Shown here in pieces: positions 18,430 through 29,343 of a stretch of 64,000 bases of DNA. The position numbers and the translations under genes were made by a program. Source of the stretch: Paenibacillus dendrobii (GTDB taxonomy: Bacteria > Bacillota > Bacilli > Paenibacillales > Paenibacillaceae); the NCBI RefSeq assembly GCF_009807035.1, contig NZ_WUBI01000008.1, positions 1 to 64,000 of the forward strand, in the 5' to 3' direction. Below the pieces are notes generated by a model, which saw only the letters and a list, made by a program, of their open reading frames with translations, had not been told where the DNA came from and made no database searches. Within the stretch, counting starts at the first letter, position 1; every line of letters starts with the position of its first letter.

Positions 18430-18512
18430 GACTTCCCTTTCACTCCTTTCAGTTTGCCATTACAGCTTCACTTTAAGACGCATGGGGTAAAAGACTGATA
18501 AGTTTAGAAAGC

Positions 18513-19055
18513 TTATTTCTTCTTACCAGCTTTACCTTCCTTACGGATAATGCGCTCGCCTTCATACTTGATCCCTTTACCTTTGTAAGGCTCAGGCTCG
18601 CGAACGGAACGGATTTTAGCAGCGTATGCACCTACGCGCTCTTTATCGATACCGCGAACGATGATTTTTGTATTTGCAGGCACTTCGAATTCGATACCGG
18701 CTTCTGGAGTGATTTCAACTGGATGAGAGTATCCAACGTTCAGAACGATCTTATCTCCGGATTTGCTTGCACGATATCCGACCCCAACCAATTCCAGAGA
18801 TTTGGAGAATCCTTCAGTAACGCCGCTCACCATGTTGTTGACAACGCTGCGGGTCGTGCCATGAAGGGAACGATGCAGTTTGTTATCAGATGGGCGTTCA
18901 ACGACGATCTCGTTGTTTTCAACCGTTACTTTCATATCCTTGTGAAGTTCACGAGTCAAAGAGCCTTTAGGTCCTTTAACTGTAATTTCGGTATTGTTCA
19001 GTGTGATATCCACACCGCTAGGTACTGCGATTGGTTTGCGACCAATACGGGACAT
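18513..19055 (-). CDS. rplF: 50S ribosomal protein L6
   Basis: Lies near the factor-binding centre of the 50S. The 180 aa comprise two repeated domains, with the C-terminal signature [13 protein letters not shown]. The start at 19055 (MSRIGRKPI) has AAGGAGG 8 nt upstream; three codons further upstream are also open. Confidence 0.98.
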   Translation of the reverse strand: MSRIGRKPIAVPSGVDITLNNTEITVKGPKGSLTRELHKDMKVTVENNEIVVERPSDNKLHRSLHGTTRSVVNNMVSGVTEGFSKSLELVGVGYRASKSGDKIVLNVGYSHPVEITPEAGIEFEVPANTKIIVRGIDKERVGAYAAKIRSVREPEPYKGKGIKYEGERIIRKEGKAGKKK

Positions 19056-19085
19056 TTGTTGCACCTCCTTGTTTTGTGACGTGTA

Positions 19086-19484
19086 TTACCAAACGTAGCA
19101 GACAACTTCTCCGCCAGCTTTGGATTGACGAGCTTCTTTGTCGGTCATAATCCCCTTAGAAGTGGAGATAATCGCAATTCCGAGACCGCCGAGTACACGA
19201 GGGATTTCATTGCTCTTCGTGTAGACGCGCAGACCTGGTTTACTGATTCTTTTCAAACCGGAGATAACGCGTTCGTTGTTTGCACCATATTTCAGGAAAA
19301 CACGGATAATCCCTTGTTTGTTGTCATCGATATATTCTGCATCACGGATGAAACCTTCACGCTTCAAGATATCAGCGATTTGTTTTTTCATCGTCGAAGC
19401 AGGCATTTCTACTGTTTCGTGACGTACAGTGTTAGCGTTACGAATACGAGTAAGCATATCTGCAATTGGATCAGACATAGTCAT
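19086..19484 (-). CDS. rpsH: 30S ribosomal protein S8
   Basis: A primary 16S-binding protein essential for 30S platform assembly and the usual autoregulator of spc operons in enterobacteria. It is 132 aa, with conserved [15 protein letters not shown] and C-terminal [19 protein letters not shown] lies 9 nt before the ATG. Confidence 0.98.
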   Translation of the reverse strand: MTMSDPIADMLTRIRNANTVRHETVEMPASTMKKQIADILKREGFIRDAEYIDDNKQGIIRVFLKYGANNERVISGLKRISKPGLRVYTKSNEIPRVLGGLGIAIISTSKGIMTDKEARQSKAGGEVVCYVW

Positions 19485-19516
19485 GTGTGTAAACCTCCTT
19501 CCCGATTATAAACTTC

Positions 19517-19702
19517 TTACCAGCTTGCTTTTTTGACGCCAGGAATCTGGCCCTTATAAGCTAATTCACGGAAACAAATTCTGCAAATTTTGAACTTTTG
19601 CAGTACCGAATGTGGACGACCGCAACGTTCGCAGCGCGTGTAAGCACGAACTTTATACTTAGGCGTACGTTGTTGTTTTACTTTCATCGAAGTTTTTGCC
19701 AC
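19517..19702 (-). CDS. rpsZ: 30S ribosomal protein S14, zinc-binding type Z
   Basis: A 61-aa form of S14 with two CxxC pairs (CERC at 24-27 and CRIC at 40-43), the zinc-dependent primary copy usual in Bacillales. Such genomes often hold a zinc-free paralogue elsewhere under Zur control. It lies between rplE and rpsH. Confidence 0.97.
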   Translation of the reverse strand: MAKTSMKVKQQRTPKYKVRAYTRCERCGRPHSVLQKFKICRICFRELAYKGQIPGVKKASW

Positions 19703-19749
19703 TTAGCCTGACACCTCCTAAAAAATTTTCGGAGAAATGGATTTGCGAA

Positions 19750-20292
19750 TTATTTCGCAAAAGGCATTCCCAATTGAGCGAGCAGCTCGCGGGACTCTTC
19801 GTCAGTTTTTGCCGTCGTTACGATAACGATATCCATACCACGGACTTTATCCACTTGATCATACTCGATCTCAGGGAAAATCAGTTGTTCCTTGAGGCCA
19901 AGTGTGTAGTTGCCGCGTCCGTCAAATGCTTTGGTGGACACGCCGTGGAAGTCACGTACACGTGGAAGAGTAATGTTGAACAATTTGTCCAAGAAGTAAT
20001 ACATACGCTCACCGCGCAGCGTTACTTTCACACCGATCGGCATATTCTCACGCAATTTGAATCCAGCGATGGATTTTTTAGCACGAGTGATAACTGGTTT
20101 TTGACCAGCAATCAGCTGCATATCATTGACTGCGGAATCAAGTACTTTCGAGTTGGATACGGCATCACCCACACCCATGTTGATGACAACCTTCTCGATT
20201 TTAGGTACTTGCATTACCGTAGAATAATTGAACTTCTGCATCAAGGCAGGAGTGATTTCGTTCAGAAAACGTTCTTTCATTCTTGTTGCCAT
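19750..20292 (-). CDS. rplE: 50S ribosomal protein L5
   Basis: Binds 5S rRNA and contacts S13 and P-site tRNA across the subunit interface. The 180 aa contain the family segment [19 protein letters not shown] lies 10 nt before the first ATG. It follows rplX. Confidence 0.98.
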   Translation of the reverse strand: MATRMKERFLNEITPALMQKFNYSTVMQVPKIEKVVINMGVGDAVSNSKVLDSAVNDMQLIAGQKPVITRAKKSIAGFKLRENMPIGVKVTLRGERMYYFLDKLFNITLPRVRDFHGVSTKAFDGRGNYTLGLKEQLIFPEIEYDQVDKVRGMDIVIVTTAKTDEESRELLAQLGMPFAK

Positions 20293-20323
20293 GAATCATA
20301 AACCTCCTTTCTCCACTGTTCGA

Positions 20324-20677
20324 TTAGTCGATAACTTCTCCGGACTTTTTGGCTACGCGAACCTTTTTACCGTTATCGAGCACTTTGTAACCCACACGAG
20401 TTACGTTACCGCTCTTCGGATCAAGATGCATCACGTTGGATACATGGATTGGCGCTTCCTGTTCAATAATTCCGCCTTGCGGATTCATTTGGTTCGGCTT
20501 CTGGTGTTTTTTCACCATGTTGACGCCTTCCACAAGCACGCGGTTCTCACGTGGATAAGCTGCAATGACACGGCCTTTTTTGCCTTTGTCTTTACCGCTG
20601 ATCACCATAACTTTGTCGTCTTTTTTGACGTGAAGCTTGTTATTGTGCGATTCAAGAACCTTTTTCACTTTTGGCAT
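20324..20677 (-). CDS. rplX: 50S ribosomal protein L24
   Basis: An assembly initiator of the 50S. The KOW motif ([16 protein letters not shown]) lies near the N-terminus. The 117-aa product is slightly longer than the B. subtilis form at both ends. GCAGGAGGTG precedes the ATG. Confidence 0.97.
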   Translation of the reverse strand: MPKVKKVLESHNNKLHVKKDDKVMVISGKDKGKKGRVIAAYPRENRVLVEGVNMVKKHQKPNQMNPQGGIIEQEAPIHVSNVMHLDPKSGNVTRVGYKVLDNGKKVRVAKKSGEVID

Positions 20678-20759
20678 TTATTACACCTCCTGCGGCTTGC
20701 CTTTTGACAAGCATAACTTGGAACGATCTATTCAATCGGTTATCCGATCAATGTAAGTC

Positions 20760-21128
20760 TTAGATAACTTCCGGTGCCAAGGAAACGATTTTCATGAAGT
20801 CTTTATCACGAAGTTCGCGAGCCACTGGTCCGAAAATACGAGTTCCGCGAGGGCCTTTGTCGTCTTTAACAACAACCGCTGCGTTTTCGTCAAATGCGAT
20901 ATAAGATCCGTCCTTACGGCGTACAGAACGCTTCGTACGAACCACAACAGCCTTGACTACGTCACCCTTTTTGACAACGCCGCCTGGTGTTGCTTGTTTC
21001 ACGGAACAAACGATCAAATCACCGATTGCAGCAGTACGACGACCCGTACCACCCAATACGCGGATACACATCAGTTCCTTCGCACCAGAATTGTCAGCTA
21101 CATGCAGACGTGTAAATGGTTGAATCAT
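20760..21128 (-). CDS. rplN: 50S ribosomal protein L14
   Basis: A 122-aa beta-barrel protein of the 50S subunit interface. It starts [19 protein letters not shown] and carries the [13 protein letters not shown] segment. AAAGGAGG precedes the ATG. It sits between rpsQ and rplX. Confidence 0.98.
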   Translation of the reverse strand: MIQPFTRLHVADNSGAKELMCIRVLGGTGRRTAAIGDLIVCSVKQATPGGVVKKGDVVKAVVVRTKRSVRRKDGSYIAFDENAAVVVKDDKGPRGTRIFGPVARELRDKDFMKIVSLAPEVI

Positions 21129-21166
21129 TGAAATTTCCTCCTTTCGGAAAAACTGTCGTTATATCT

Positions 21167-21433
21167 TTAGATGATAACCGCTTTTTCAACGACTTCTACC
21201 AATCTCCAGCGTTTGTCTTTGGAGAGTGGACGAGTTTCCATGATTTTAACGGTATCTCCGATTTTTGCAGTATTGTTCTCATCATGCGCCTTAAATTTCT
21301 TAGTGTATTTAATACGCTTGTGGTAGAGATCATGTTTTTTGTAAGTTTCAACAGCTACAACAATGGTTTTTTCCATTTTGTCACTGACAACTTTACCTAC
21401 TTGCACTTTACGAGCATTGCGTTCTTCGCTCAT
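21167..21433 (-). CDS. rpsQ: 30S ribosomal protein S17
   Basis: A primary 16S-binding OB-fold protein of 88 aa with the core [15 protein letters not shown] and [22 protein letters not shown] site precedes the ATG. Spacing in the S10/spc region is normal. Confidence 0.98.
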   Translation of the reverse strand: MSEERNARKVQVGKVVSDKMEKTIVVAVETYKKHDLYHKRIKYTKKFKAHDENNTAKIGDTVKIMETRPLSKDKRWRLVEVVEKAVII

Positions 21434-21476
21434 CGTTAGCCTCCTTCCTGAATACAGGCAAAAATGACTGATTCAA

Positions 21477-21674
21477 TTAACTAATCCCAAGTTCTCTTTC
21501 ACGGATGACGGTTTTAGCACGAGCTATTTCCCTGCGCACATCACGGATCCGAGTCGGGTTGTCAAGCTGTCCGGTAGCCAATTGAAAACGGAGGTTAAAG
21601 AGCTCCTCTTTAAAACCCGCAATCTTTTGCTCAATTTCTGCAGTGGTCAAGTTACGCAGATCATTAGCTTTCAT
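21477..21674 (-). CDS. rpmC: 50S ribosomal protein L29
   Basis: A 65-aa helical-hairpin protein near the exit tunnel that helps dock SRP and trigger factor. The start is ATG at 21674 ([13 protein letters not shown]), which overlaps the end of rplP by 11 nt, with GGTGGTGAAG inside rplP acting as ribosome binding site. Translation is therefore coupled to rplP. Confidence 0.97.
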   Translation of the reverse strand: MKANDLRNLTTAEIEQKIAGFKEELFNLRFQLATGQLDNPTRIRDVRREIARAKTVIRERELGIS

Positions 21675-22098
21675 TTGCTTCACCACCCAATTCTTCACGT
21701 TTCACAAACTTCGTTTTGATCGGCAGCTTGTGAGCGGCAAGACGCATCGCTTCGCGAGCGATTTCCTCAGGCACGCCTCCAAGTTCAAACATAATCTTAC
21801 CTGGTTTGACAACTGCGACCCATTTCTCTACGTTACCTTTACCGCTACCCATACGAACCTCAAGAGGTTTTTGAGTGATCGGTTTATCAGGGAAAATTTT
21901 AATCCATACTTTACCGCCACGTTTGATGTAACGCGTCATAGCAATACGCGCTGCTTCGATCTGACGGTTCGTAATCCAAGTTGGCTCAAGAGCTTGCAGA
22001 CCGAATTCACCGAAGTTGAGCTCAGTGCCGCCTTTAGCCATACCTTTCATGTGACCGCGTTGTTGCTTGCGGTGTTTTACACGTTTTGGTACCAACAT
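21664..22098 (-). CDS. rplP: 50S ribosomal protein L16
   Basis: An essential late 50S protein at the A site. The 144 aa start with [15 protein letters not shown] and contain the [20 protein letters not shown] core. It starts 2 nt after rpsC. Arg81, the substrate of a hydroxylase in E. coli, lies in the conserved MGSGKG region. Confidence 0.98.
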   Translation of the reverse strand: MLVPKRVKHRKQQRGHMKGMAKGGTELNFGEFGLQALEPTWITNRQIEAARIAMTRYIKRGGKVWIKIFPDKPITQKPLEVRMGSGKGNVEKWVAVVKPGKIMFELGGVPEEIAREAMRLAAHKLPIKTKFVKREELGGEANES

Positions 22099-22100
22099 GA

Positions 22101-22766
22101 TTAGTTGCCTCCTTCCTGAGCAGCTTGTTTCTTAGCCGGAGGAAGTACCTCACCACGATAGATCCATACTTTTACGCCGATACGGCCATAAGTAGTATGC
22201 GCTTCTGCTGTACCGTAGTCAATATCAGCACGGAGCGTATGAAGAGGAACTGTTCCTTCACTATATCCTTCCGAACGAGCGATCTCGGCACCGCCAAGAC
22301 GTCCGCCGACTTGAGTTTTGATTCCCTTTGCACCAGAACGCATTGTTCTTTGAATCGCTTGTTTCAGAGCGCGACGGAAAGATACACGACGTTCCAATTG
22401 TTGAGCGATGCTTTCTGCAACCAAGATTGCATCCAGATCCGCATGTTTGATTTCAGAGATATTGATGTGAACTTTTTTACCGCCTGCAATTTTAGTAACT
22501 TGGCTGCGAAGTACTTCTACTTCAGAACCGCCTTTACCGATAACCATACCTGGTTTCGCAGTGTGGATAGTTACATTCACACGATTTGCCGCTCTCTCGA
22601 TCTCAATACGAGATACAGCAGAATCTTTCAGTTTATTCTTAAGGTATTCACGAATTTTAACGTCTTCCAGCAAAAGATTTCCGAAATCTTTGCCTGCATA
22701 CCATTTCGATTCCCAATCACGAATAATACCGATCCGGAGTCCGACTGGATTTACCTTTTGGCCCAC
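22101..22766 (-). CDS. rpsC: 30S ribosomal protein S3
   Basis: Part of the 30S head and the mRNA-entry helicase. The 221 aa comprise a KH domain with [12 protein letters not shown] and a C-terminal domain with [13 protein letters not shown]. It lies 13 nt after rplV. Confidence 0.98.
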   Translation of the reverse strand: MGQKVNPVGLRIGIIRDWESKWYAGKDFGNLLLEDVKIREYLKNKLKDSAVSRIEIERAANRVNVTIHTAKPGMVIGKGGSEVEVLRSQVTKIAGGKKVHINISEIKHADLDAILVAESIAQQLERRVSFRRALKQAIQRTMRSGAKGIKTQVGGRLGGAEIARSEGYSEGTVPLHTLRADIDYGTAEAHTTYGRIGVKVWIYRGEVLPPAKKQAAQEGGN

Positions 22767-22779
22767 ACTTTATCCCTCC

Positions 22780-23112
22780 TTATTTTTCAGATACCACCAA
22801 AGTGATGTGGCTGGTGCGTTTATTGATCCGACTTGCACGGCCCATAGCGCGTGGACGGAATCTCTTCATGGTTGGTCCTTGGTTAACGAAAACCTGGCTA
22901 ACAACCAGACTGTTAATGTCCATAGAGTAGTTATGCTCAGCATTGGCGATCGCCGAGTTCAGCAGCTTCTCTACAACCAGGGAAGCCGATTTCGGAGTGT
23001 GGCGGAGAATGGCGATAGCCTCACCAACTTGCTTACCACGGATCAAGTCAATCACGAGCTTGACTTTACGAGGAGCAATCCGGATCGATCTAGCATGTGC
23101 TTTTGCTTCCAT
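22780..23112 (-). CDS. rplV: 50S ribosomal protein L22
   Basis: A 110-aa protein whose beta-hairpin lines the peptide exit tunnel, the site of macrolide contacts. The hairpin sequence [13 protein letters not shown] looks unaltered, with no insertion or deletion suggesting resistance. It is located between rpsS and rpsC. Confidence 0.98.
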   Translation of the reverse strand: MEAKAHARSIRIAPRKVKLVIDLIRGKQVGEAIAILRHTPKSASLVVEKLLNSAIANAEHNYSMDINSLVVSQVFVNQGPTMKRFRPRAMGRASRINKRTSHITLVVSEK

Positions 23113-23147
23113 TTAATTTTACCTCCTCTCAAACAAAGAGCTTCAAA

Positions 23148-23426
23148 TTATCTTCTTGTTTTCTTGTCATCGTCCGTATGACCTTTGTAAGTACGAGTTG
23201 GTGCAAATTCACCCAACTTGTGTCCTACCATGTCTTCCGTTACATATACAGGTACGTGTTTGCGTCCATCGTATACACCGAACGTGTGACCGATAAATTG
23301 TGGGAAAATCGTAGAGCGGCGGGACCAAGTTTTGATAACAGCTTTCTTGCTCGACTCGTTCATCACTTCTACTTTTTTCAGCAGGTACCCATCAATGAAA
23401 GGTCCTTTTTTCAAACTGCGACTCAT
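23148..23426 (-). CDS. rpsS: 30S ribosomal protein S19
   Basis: A 92-aa 30S head protein that forms a complex with S13. It starts [18 protein letters not shown] and contains the [13 protein letters not shown] motif. Located between rplB and rplV. Confidence 0.98.
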   Translation of the reverse strand: MSRSLKKGPFIDGYLLKKVEVMNESSKKAVIKTWSRRSTIFPQFIGHTFGVYDGRKHVPVYVTEDMVGHKLGEFAPTRTYKGHTDDDKKTRR

Positions 23427-23495
23427 CTATAAAATCCTCCCTTCGTCCAATCTCTCGTTACTTTCGGCACTTCACAAAGTTATGCACATTGTGCA

Positions 23496-24326
23496 TTATT
23501 TTGTGCGGCGGCGAACGATATACTTGTCAGAAGCTTTTCCTTTTTTACGCGTTTTGAAGCCAAGGGTTGGTTTGCCCCATGGAGACATTGGCGATTTACG
23601 TCCGATTGGAGCGCGGCCTTCACCACCACCGTGAGGGTGATCGTTAGGGTTCATAACAACACCGCGTACTTCAGGACGTTGTCCGAGCCAGCGGCTACGA
23701 CCTGCTTTACCGATCTTGATGAGCTCATGATCTTCGTTACCAACGGAACCGATGGTTGCGCGGCAAACTTTCAGAAGTTTACGAACTTCACCAGAAGACA
23801 AACGTACGGATACGTATTTTTCTTCTTTACCCAGAAGCTGAGCTTCGGTACCGGCTGCACGAACCAATTGTCCGCCTTTGCCAGGTTGCAGTTCGATGTT
23901 GTGGATAACAGTACCTACAGGAATGTTCTCCATTGGAAGAGTGTTACCGATTTTGATGTCGGCACTCGGTCCGGATTCGATCTTATCTCCAACTTTCAGA
24001 CCTTTAGGAGCGATGATGTAGCGTTTCTCTCCGTCTGCATAGTGGATCAGAGCGATGTTAGAAGTACGGTTCGGATCATACTCGATTGTAGCAACGGTAC
24101 CTGGTATGCCGTCTTTCGTACGTTTGAAGTCGATGATACGGTATTTACGTTTATGTCCGCCGCCGTGGTGACGAACTGTAATTTTACCTTGGTTGTTGCG
24201 GCCAGCTTTTTTGCTAAGCGGTGCAAGCAACGATTTCTCCGGCTGATTTGTCGTGATCTCTTCAAAAGTAGACACGGACATGTTACGTCTTGCCGGGGAA
24301 GTAGGTTTATACTTTTTAATAGGCAC
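23496..24326 (-). CDS. rplB: 50S ribosomal protein L2
   Basis: A 276-aa primary 23S-binding protein needed for subunit association and peptidyl-transferase activity. Conserved features include the SPWGKPTLG and [13 protein letters not shown] segments, with the functionally important His in the latter. Normal length and position. Confidence 0.98.
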   Translation of the reverse strand: MPIKKYKPTSPARRNMSVSTFEEITTNQPEKSLLAPLSKKAGRNNQGKITVRHHGGGHKRKYRIIDFKRTKDGIPGTVATIEYDPNRTSNIALIHYADGEKRYIIAPKGLKVGDKIESGPSADIKIGNTLPMENIPVGTVIHNIELQPGKGGQLVRAAGTEAQLLGKEEKYVSVRLSSGEVRKLLKVCRATIGSVGNEDHELIKIGKAGRSRWLGQRPEVRGVVMNPNDHPHGGGEGRAPIGRKSPMSPWGKPTLGFKTRKKGKASDKYIVRRRTK

Positions 24327-24338
24327 GTGATTTCCTCC

Positions 24339-24632
24339 TTACTCTACAGATTCAAAAAACTCGAGCGCTTTGCTGTCTTTGCTCAGCGTTACGATGGCTT
24401 TTTTCCACTCGGTTGTGTAACCGTTGTAGCGGCCATAGCGTTTTGGCTTAGCTGGAACGCGCATAGTGTTAACGTTGGTCACTTTCACTTTGAAAATAGA
24501 CTCAACGGCTTTTTTGATTTCGGTTTTGTTCGCACGAATGTCAACTTCAAAGGCATACTTAAGGTCAGCCATAAAGTCAGCAGTACGTTCCGTAATCACC
24601 GGACGTTTGATAATATCACGAGGATCTTTCAT
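24339..24632 (-). CDS. rplW: 50S ribosomal protein L23
   Basis: A 97-aa protein at the tunnel exit, the docking point for trigger factor, SRP and SecYEG. It contains [13 protein letters not shown] and the loop [14 protein letters not shown]. Its ATG overlaps the rplD stop by one base (TAATG), so it is translationally coupled. Confidence 0.98.
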   Translation of the reverse strand: MKDPRDIIKRPVITERTADFMADLKYAFEVDIRANKTEIKKAVESIFKVKVTNVNTMRVPAKPKRYGRYNGYTTEWKKAIVTLSKDSKALEFFESVE

Positions 24633-25255
24633 TACGCGAGCACCTCCTCTACCTTCTGAACTGCTTCTTTCGTAATGATCAGCTTGTCGTACATCAGTAC
24701 GTCAAGAACATTAATGCCGTCTGCCGCTACGAATTTCACACCAGGAATATTACGAGCGGAAAGAGCCACATTATCATCATAGCTAGGAGCCACGATCAGA
24801 GCTTTACGTTCCACTTTCAGGTTGTTCAAGATGGTTACAAATTCTTTCGTTTTAGGCGTGTTCAGTGCAAGTGCATCCAGAACGATAATGTTGTTGTCGA
24901 TCACTTTGGAAGACAATGCGGATTTAATCGCCAAACGACGAACCTTCTTAGGAAGCTTGAACGAGTAGCTGCGTGGTGTTGGACCAAATACAGTACCGCC
25001 GCCTTTCCATTGTGGTGAACGGATCGAACCTTGACGAGCACGGCCTGTGCCTTTTTGTTTCCAAGGCTTACGTCCGCCGCCGCGTACTTCAGAACGGCCT
25101 TTCACTTTGTGCGTACCGCGACGCAAAGATGCTCTTTGCAGCAATACAGCTTGGTTCATAACATGAACGTTAGGTGTAATACCGAATACCGCTTCGTTCA
25201 ATTCCAATTCTTCAACTTGGCTTCCGCTGACATTCAACACGGATACTTTTGGCAT
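24632..25255 (-). CDS. rplD: 50S ribosomal protein L4
   Basis: A 207-aa protein whose long loop lines the exit tunnel; in enterobacteria it represses the S10 operon. The loop carries [18 protein letters not shown] and looks wild type at the macrolide-contact region. The start context has GGAGG and the stop overlaps rplW. Confidence 0.98.
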   Translation of the reverse strand: MPKVSVLNVSGSQVEELELNEAVFGITPNVHVMNQAVLLQRASLRRGTHKVKGRSEVRGGGRKPWKQKGTGRARQGSIRSPQWKGGGTVFGPTPRSYSFKLPKKVRRLAIKSALSSKVIDNNIIVLDALALNTPKTKEFVTILNNLKVERKALIVAPSYDDNVALSARNIPGVKFVAADGINVLDVLMYDKLIITKEAVQKVEEVLA

Positions 25256-25281
25256 TGATTGTTCCTCCTTTCCTTAGGTGA

Positions 25282-25905
25282 TTATTTCTTCACCGTTTCA
25301 TTGATTTTCACGAAACTGTTTTTAGGACCTGGAATCGCGCCTTTGATCAACAAAACATTGCGTTCTGTATCCACTTTAACGATCTCAAGTTTTTGAACAG
25401 TTACAGTTACGTTACCCATTTGTCCTGGAAGGTGTTTGCCTTTAGGAACACGGTTTGCTTGGATGGAGCCCATGGAACCTGGTCCACGATGATAACGGGA
25501 GCCGTGCGCCATTGGTCCGCGGCTTTGTCCCCAACGTTTGATGTTACCTTGGAAACCTTTACCTTTAGAAGTACCAGTCACGTCAACATATTCGCCTTCT
25601 GCAAAAATGTCAGCTTTAAGCTCTTGGCCAACCTCGTATGCCCCGAGGTCAACACCGCGAACTTCGCGAACGTAGCGCTTAGGTGCAGTATTAGCCTTTT
25701 TGGCATGACCTGCTTCAGGTTTGTTGGATCTGCTTTCTTTTTTGTCGGAGAAACCGATTTGGATCGCTTCGTATCCATCGTTCTCGACATCTTTCTTTTG
25801 CAGAACAACACAAGGACCTGCTTCGATAACCGTTACAGGAATTACATTACCTTCTGGAGTAAATACTTGAGTCATTCCGAGTTTTTTTCCTAAGATACCT
25901 TTCAT
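25282..25905 (-). CDS. rplC: 50S ribosomal protein L3
   Basis: A 207-aa early 50S assembly protein whose extension reaches the peptidyl-transferase centre. It has [15 protein letters not shown] and the [13 protein letters not shown] loop with the conserved Gln/Arg region ([14 protein letters not shown]). Follows rpsJ. Confidence 0.98.
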   Translation of the reverse strand: MKGILGKKLGMTQVFTPEGNVIPVTVIEAGPCVVLQKKDVENDGYEAIQIGFSDKKESRSNKPEAGHAKKANTAPKRYVREVRGVDLGAYEVGQELKADIFAEGEYVDVTGTSKGKGFQGNIKRWGQSRGPMAHGSRYHRGPGSMGSIQANRVPKGKHLPGQMGNVTVTVQKLEIVKVDTERNVLLIKGAIPGPKNSFVKINETVKK

Positions 25906-25938
25906 GTTGACACCTCTTTTCTCTTCTTAATTCGGATA

Positions 25939-26355
<417 letters not shown>

Positions 26356-26385
26356 TCATCGCAACGTCTCAGAACAACATTCATT

Positions 26386-26414
26386 ATTATATAGAAAGAA
26401 TGGGCACAATGCAA
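26386..26414 (-). promoter_or_regulatory. Strong promoter for the S10-spc-alpha operon
   Basis: Minus strand: -35 TTGCAT (26409-26414), 17-bp spacer, -10 TATAAT (26386-26391). It gives a leader of about 130 nt before rpsJ. Confidence 0.8.
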
Positions 26415-26420
26415 GCTTTT

Positions 26421-26459
26421 AATAAAAAGAGCGTCATTCTTTTTGAATGTACGCCTCTA
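26421..26459 (-). terminator. Terminator after hemAT
   Basis: On the minus strand the AGAGGCGTACATTC arm pairs with GAATGACGCTCT, with a small bulge, and is followed by TTTTTATT. It lies 18 nt past the hemAT stop and isolates hemAT from the S10 promoter. Confidence 0.75.
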
Positions 26460-26476
26460 AGGACATTTTATTCCGC

Positions 26477-27808
26477 TCAAAGCAGCGCCGAAGCGGTTTT
26501 GAAGCGACTTGCCGACTCAGCCGCCTGTGACGTTGATGAACCAATTCCTTCTATTGTAGTGATTAGCAGCCGAATCTGTTCTTCAACAGAAACAATATCC
26601 TTGGTACTATGCTTCATGGATTCTACGATATCGGAGAATACCATTCGGGTTGCCGAGGATTGCTGTCTTCCTAGCCCGGTTAACTGACGAACATCTTGAA
26701 TTTTGCTGACTACCCCCGAAGTGATCTCTTGTGAGTTATGCACCAATTCAGCTATGCGAACCACCGTCTGCTTCGTATCCTCGGACAATCGGCTGACTTC
26801 CTTAGCCACTACCCCAAAGCCCTTCCCATATTCACCGGCTCTAGCTGCTTCAATCGACGCATTTAATGAAAGCATCTGGGTTTGGCTTGCGATTTCCTTC
26901 ACGGAATCCACAATATATTCAATCTGTTTCGACGCATTGCTTAATTCCTTTATGTTTTTCTCCATCTCGTGAGTTTGCTCATATATGCTGCTGATCCGCT
27001 CGTTGAGTTCCTCCATCTGAACGCTTCCTTCTTGCGCCATCCTCTCCGAAGTAACCGCCAGAGATGATGTTTTCTGGAAAGTGCCGCTGACTTCAATACT
27101 GCTGGCAATCAACTGCTCAATGGCCTCATTGGTGGAAATGCTGAGTTGAATTAAATCTTCGCTAAACATAGCAATTTTATTCTTCAGTTCGTTCTTAACC
27201 TTTTCATGCTCAAGTAGCTGCTCCTGCATGTTTTCTTTTTCGTAAGCCTCAAGTACCAGCTGCTGCTCCAAATTAAGCAGTTTGGTAATTGTACGAATAA
27301 CCATAAGTCTCTGCTCGTCATCCATTCGTATTTCCTTATAGAGGATTTCCATAAATCCATTTTGCAAATTTTGAAATGCCGATAAATACCACTTGGGTTC
27401 CAGTCCTACTCGCTTGTGCACTTTGGCGATCATCAATCGTTTAGATATGTACTTTTCATCCACATCTCCATTAAAAATCTCCAGCAAATGGTCTCTGAGG
27501 GTCTTTTTCAAACGTTCAATGGTACTATGCTTCACTATGATTTGCTCAAGCTTCTCTACATCAAGTACTGATGTATAAAAAAAGTCAGTTATCCGGTCTA
27601 AGTAACGTTCTACTTCTGGTTTGATTTGACGCAGCAACCTTAGATCACTTTCATTCAGATCGATCATACGCATTTGTTCATTAAGTTCGTTTTGACCCGG
27701 AAGGAAATGATGGCTCTCCTTCTTCGCGTCATTCACAAACGCGTACTCCTGTTGAATATTGTTTCTCCCCACCATCTTACTTAGGAAACCGAAAGGGCAT
27801 TTATGCAA
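26477..27808 (-). CDS. hemAT: Globin-coupled aerotaxis transducer HemAT
   Basis: A soluble haem-based oxygen sensor that signals to CheA for aerotaxis. With the chosen start it has 443 aa. The N-terminal sensor globin (about 50-215) has distal Tyr78 (DFFYTSV) and proximal haem-ligand His131 (AKVHKRVGLEPKWY). A coiled coil and a methyl-accepting signalling domain with the hairpin tip NASIEAARAGEYGKGFGVVA follow. No membrane segment is present. TTG at 27808 is preferred because GAGGAG is 6 nt upstream and the length fits B. subtilis HemAT; an ATG at 27775 lacks a site. It is monocistronic between tuf and rpsJ, an unusual location for a chemotaxis gene. Confidence 0.9.
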   Translation of the reverse strand: MHKCPFGFLSKMVGRNNIQQEYAFVNDAKKESHHFLPGQNELNEQMRMIDLNESDLRLLRQIKPEVERYLDRITDFFYTSVLDVEKLEQIIVKHSTIERLKKTLRDHLLEIFNGDVDEKYISKRLMIAKVHKRVGLEPKWYLSAFQNLQNGFMEILYKEIRMDDEQRLMVIRTITKLLNLEQQLVLEAYEKENMQEQLLEHEKVKNELKNKIAMFSEDLIQLSISTNEAIEQLIASSIEVSGTFQKTSSLAVTSERMAQEGSVQMEELNERISSIYEQTHEMEKNIKELSNASKQIEYIVDSVKEIASQTQMLSLNASIEAARAGEYGKGFGVVAKEVSRLSEDTKQTVVRIAELVHNSQEITSGVVSKIQDVRQLTGLGRQQSSATRMVFSDIVESMKHSTKDIVSVEEQIRLLITTIEGIGSSTSQAAESASRFKTASALL

Positions 27809-27869
27809 AGGGCACTCCTCATTCCAAAAAGATTGATTACACAAAGAGTATACAAAAAATGATAAATAA

Positions 27870-27898
27870 ACTATACACAATTGTAAAGGAGGATACAA
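27870..27898 (-). promoter_or_regulatory. Possible hemAT promoter
   Basis: Minus strand: TTGTAT (27893-27898), 17-bp spacer, TATAGT (27870-27875), about 60 nt before the hemAT start. An alternative TTTACA/TATCAT pair overlaps it. No sigma-D motif was seen. Confidence 0.4.
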
Positions 27899-27917
27899 AA
27901 CAACCATATCCATATCT

Positions 27918-27957
27918 AAAAAAACAAAAGGCACCTCTCATAAAGAGAAGTGCCTTC
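27918..27957 (-). terminator. Terminator of the str operon after tuf
   Basis: Minus-strand stem AAGGCACTTCTC/GAGAGGTGCCTT with a 5-nt loop, followed by TTGTTTTTTT. It lies about 80 nt past tuf. Confidence 0.9.
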
Positions 27958-28036
27958 TGCATCTTGTGTTTACATCATATCGTTACTCGTTCCAGCACAA
28001 TGTTGCATTTATCGAAAATTAAGGCGAAAGCCTTAA

Positions 28037-29227
28037 CTATTTCAAGATTGTTGCTACTGCGCCAGCGCCAACTGTACGTCCGCCTTCACGAATAGAGAAC
28101 TTAGTTCCTTCTTCGATCGCGATTGGAGCAATCAGTTGTACTGTAACAGTGATGTTGTCGCCAGGCATAACCATTTCGGAACCTTCTGGCAGGTTGATGA
28201 TACCCGTTACGTCAGTTGTACGGAAGTAGAACTGTGGACGGTATCCAGTGAAGAAAGGCTTATGACGGCCACCTTCTTCTTTAGTCAGAACGTAGATTTG
28301 TGCAGTGAATTCAGTATGAGGTTTAACTGAACCTGGCTTAGCCAGTACTTGACCACGTTCGATTTGAGCACGGTCTACACCACGAAGCAGGGCTCCGATG
28401 TTGTCACCAGCTTGAGCGGAATCAAGCAATTTGCGGAACATTTCTACGCCAGTTACGACGGATTTTTTGGACTCTTCAGCGATACCGATGATTTCGATTT
28501 CGTCGCCCACTTTAACAGTACCACGTTCTACACGACCTGTAGCAACGGTACCGCGGCCAGTGATGGAGAATACGTCCTCGACAGGCATAAGGAAAGGCTT
28601 GTCAGTGTCGCGTTCTGGAGTTGGGATGTACTCGTCGATGATGTTGAACATTTCAACGATTTTTTGAGCCCACTCGCCATCTGGGTTTTGCAGAGCTTCA
28701 CGAGCAGAACCTTGGATGATTGGAGTGTCGTCGCCTGGGAAGTCATATTCGTTCAGCAGGTCACGTACTTCCATTTCAACCAGTTCAAGAAGTTCAGCGT
28801 CTTCAACCATGTCGCATTTGTTCAAGAATACAACGATGTAAGGAACGCCTACTTGGCGGGACAACAGGATGTGTTCGCGAGTTTGCGGCATAGGGCCGTC
28901 AGCTGCGGATACAACCAGGATTGCTCCGTCCATTTGGGCAGCGCCAGTGATCATGTTTTTAACATAGTCGGCGTGTCCTGGGCAGTCAACGTGTGCATAG
29001 TGACGAGCAGGAGTTTCGTATTCTACGTGAGCTGTAGAGATTGTGATACCGCGTTCGCGCTCTTCTGGAGCTTTGTCGATTTGGTCGAATGCTACAGCAG
29101 CACCACCGTAAGTTTTGGACAATACAGTTGTGATAGCAGCAGTCAGAGTAGTTTTACCATGGTCAACGTGACCGATAGTACCGATGTTAACGTGCGGTTT
29201 GTTACGTTCAAATTTAGCCTTTGCCAT
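28037..29227 (-). CDS. tuf: Elongation factor Tu
   Basis: The GTPase that brings aminoacyl-tRNA to the ribosome. It is 396 aa, with G1 GHVDHGKT, the effector region RGITIS, and DCPGH and NKCD motifs. The start at 29227 ([12 protein letters not shown]) has AAGGAGG 11 nt upstream; three open codons before it start with TTG. It is the last gene of the str operon, followed by a strong terminator. Only one tuf is visible here. Confidence 0.98.
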   Translation of the reverse strand: MAKAKFERNKPHVNIGTIGHVDHGKTTLTAAITTVLSKTYGGAAVAFDQIDKAPEERERGITISTAHVEYETPARHYAHVDCPGHADYVKNMITGAAQMDGAILVVSAADGPMPQTREHILLSRQVGVPYIVVFLNKCDMVEDAELLELVEMEVRDLLNEYDFPGDDTPIIQGSAREALQNPDGEWAQKIVEMFNIIDEYIPTPERDTDKPFLMPVEDVFSITGRGTVATGRVERGTVKVGDEIEIIGIAEESKKSVVTGVEMFRKLLDSAQAGDNIGALLRGVDRAQIERGQVLAKPGSVKPHTEFTAQIYVLTKEEGGRHKPFFTGYRPQFYFRTTDVTGIINLPEGSEMVMPGDNITVTVQLIAPIAIEEGTKFSIREGGRTVGAGAVATILK

Positions 29228-29273
29228 TTTGAACAATTCCTCCTTAAATGGAATAATGTTTTATATGTTTGTG

Positions 29274-29323
29274 CTGACCGGTTACTTATGCAGGTTGTCT
29301 TGGTTGTTGAATGTCCCGGTCAG
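29274..29323 (-). repeat. Inverted repeat in the fusA-tuf gap
   Basis: CTGACCGG (29274-29281) and CCGGTCAG (29316-29323) are perfect inverted copies 34 nt apart in the 116-nt spacer before tuf. They could form a leader structure affecting tuf expression. No known regulator is assigned. Confidence 0.4.
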
Positions 29324-29343
29324 TCTTAAAAACGATGGTTAGC

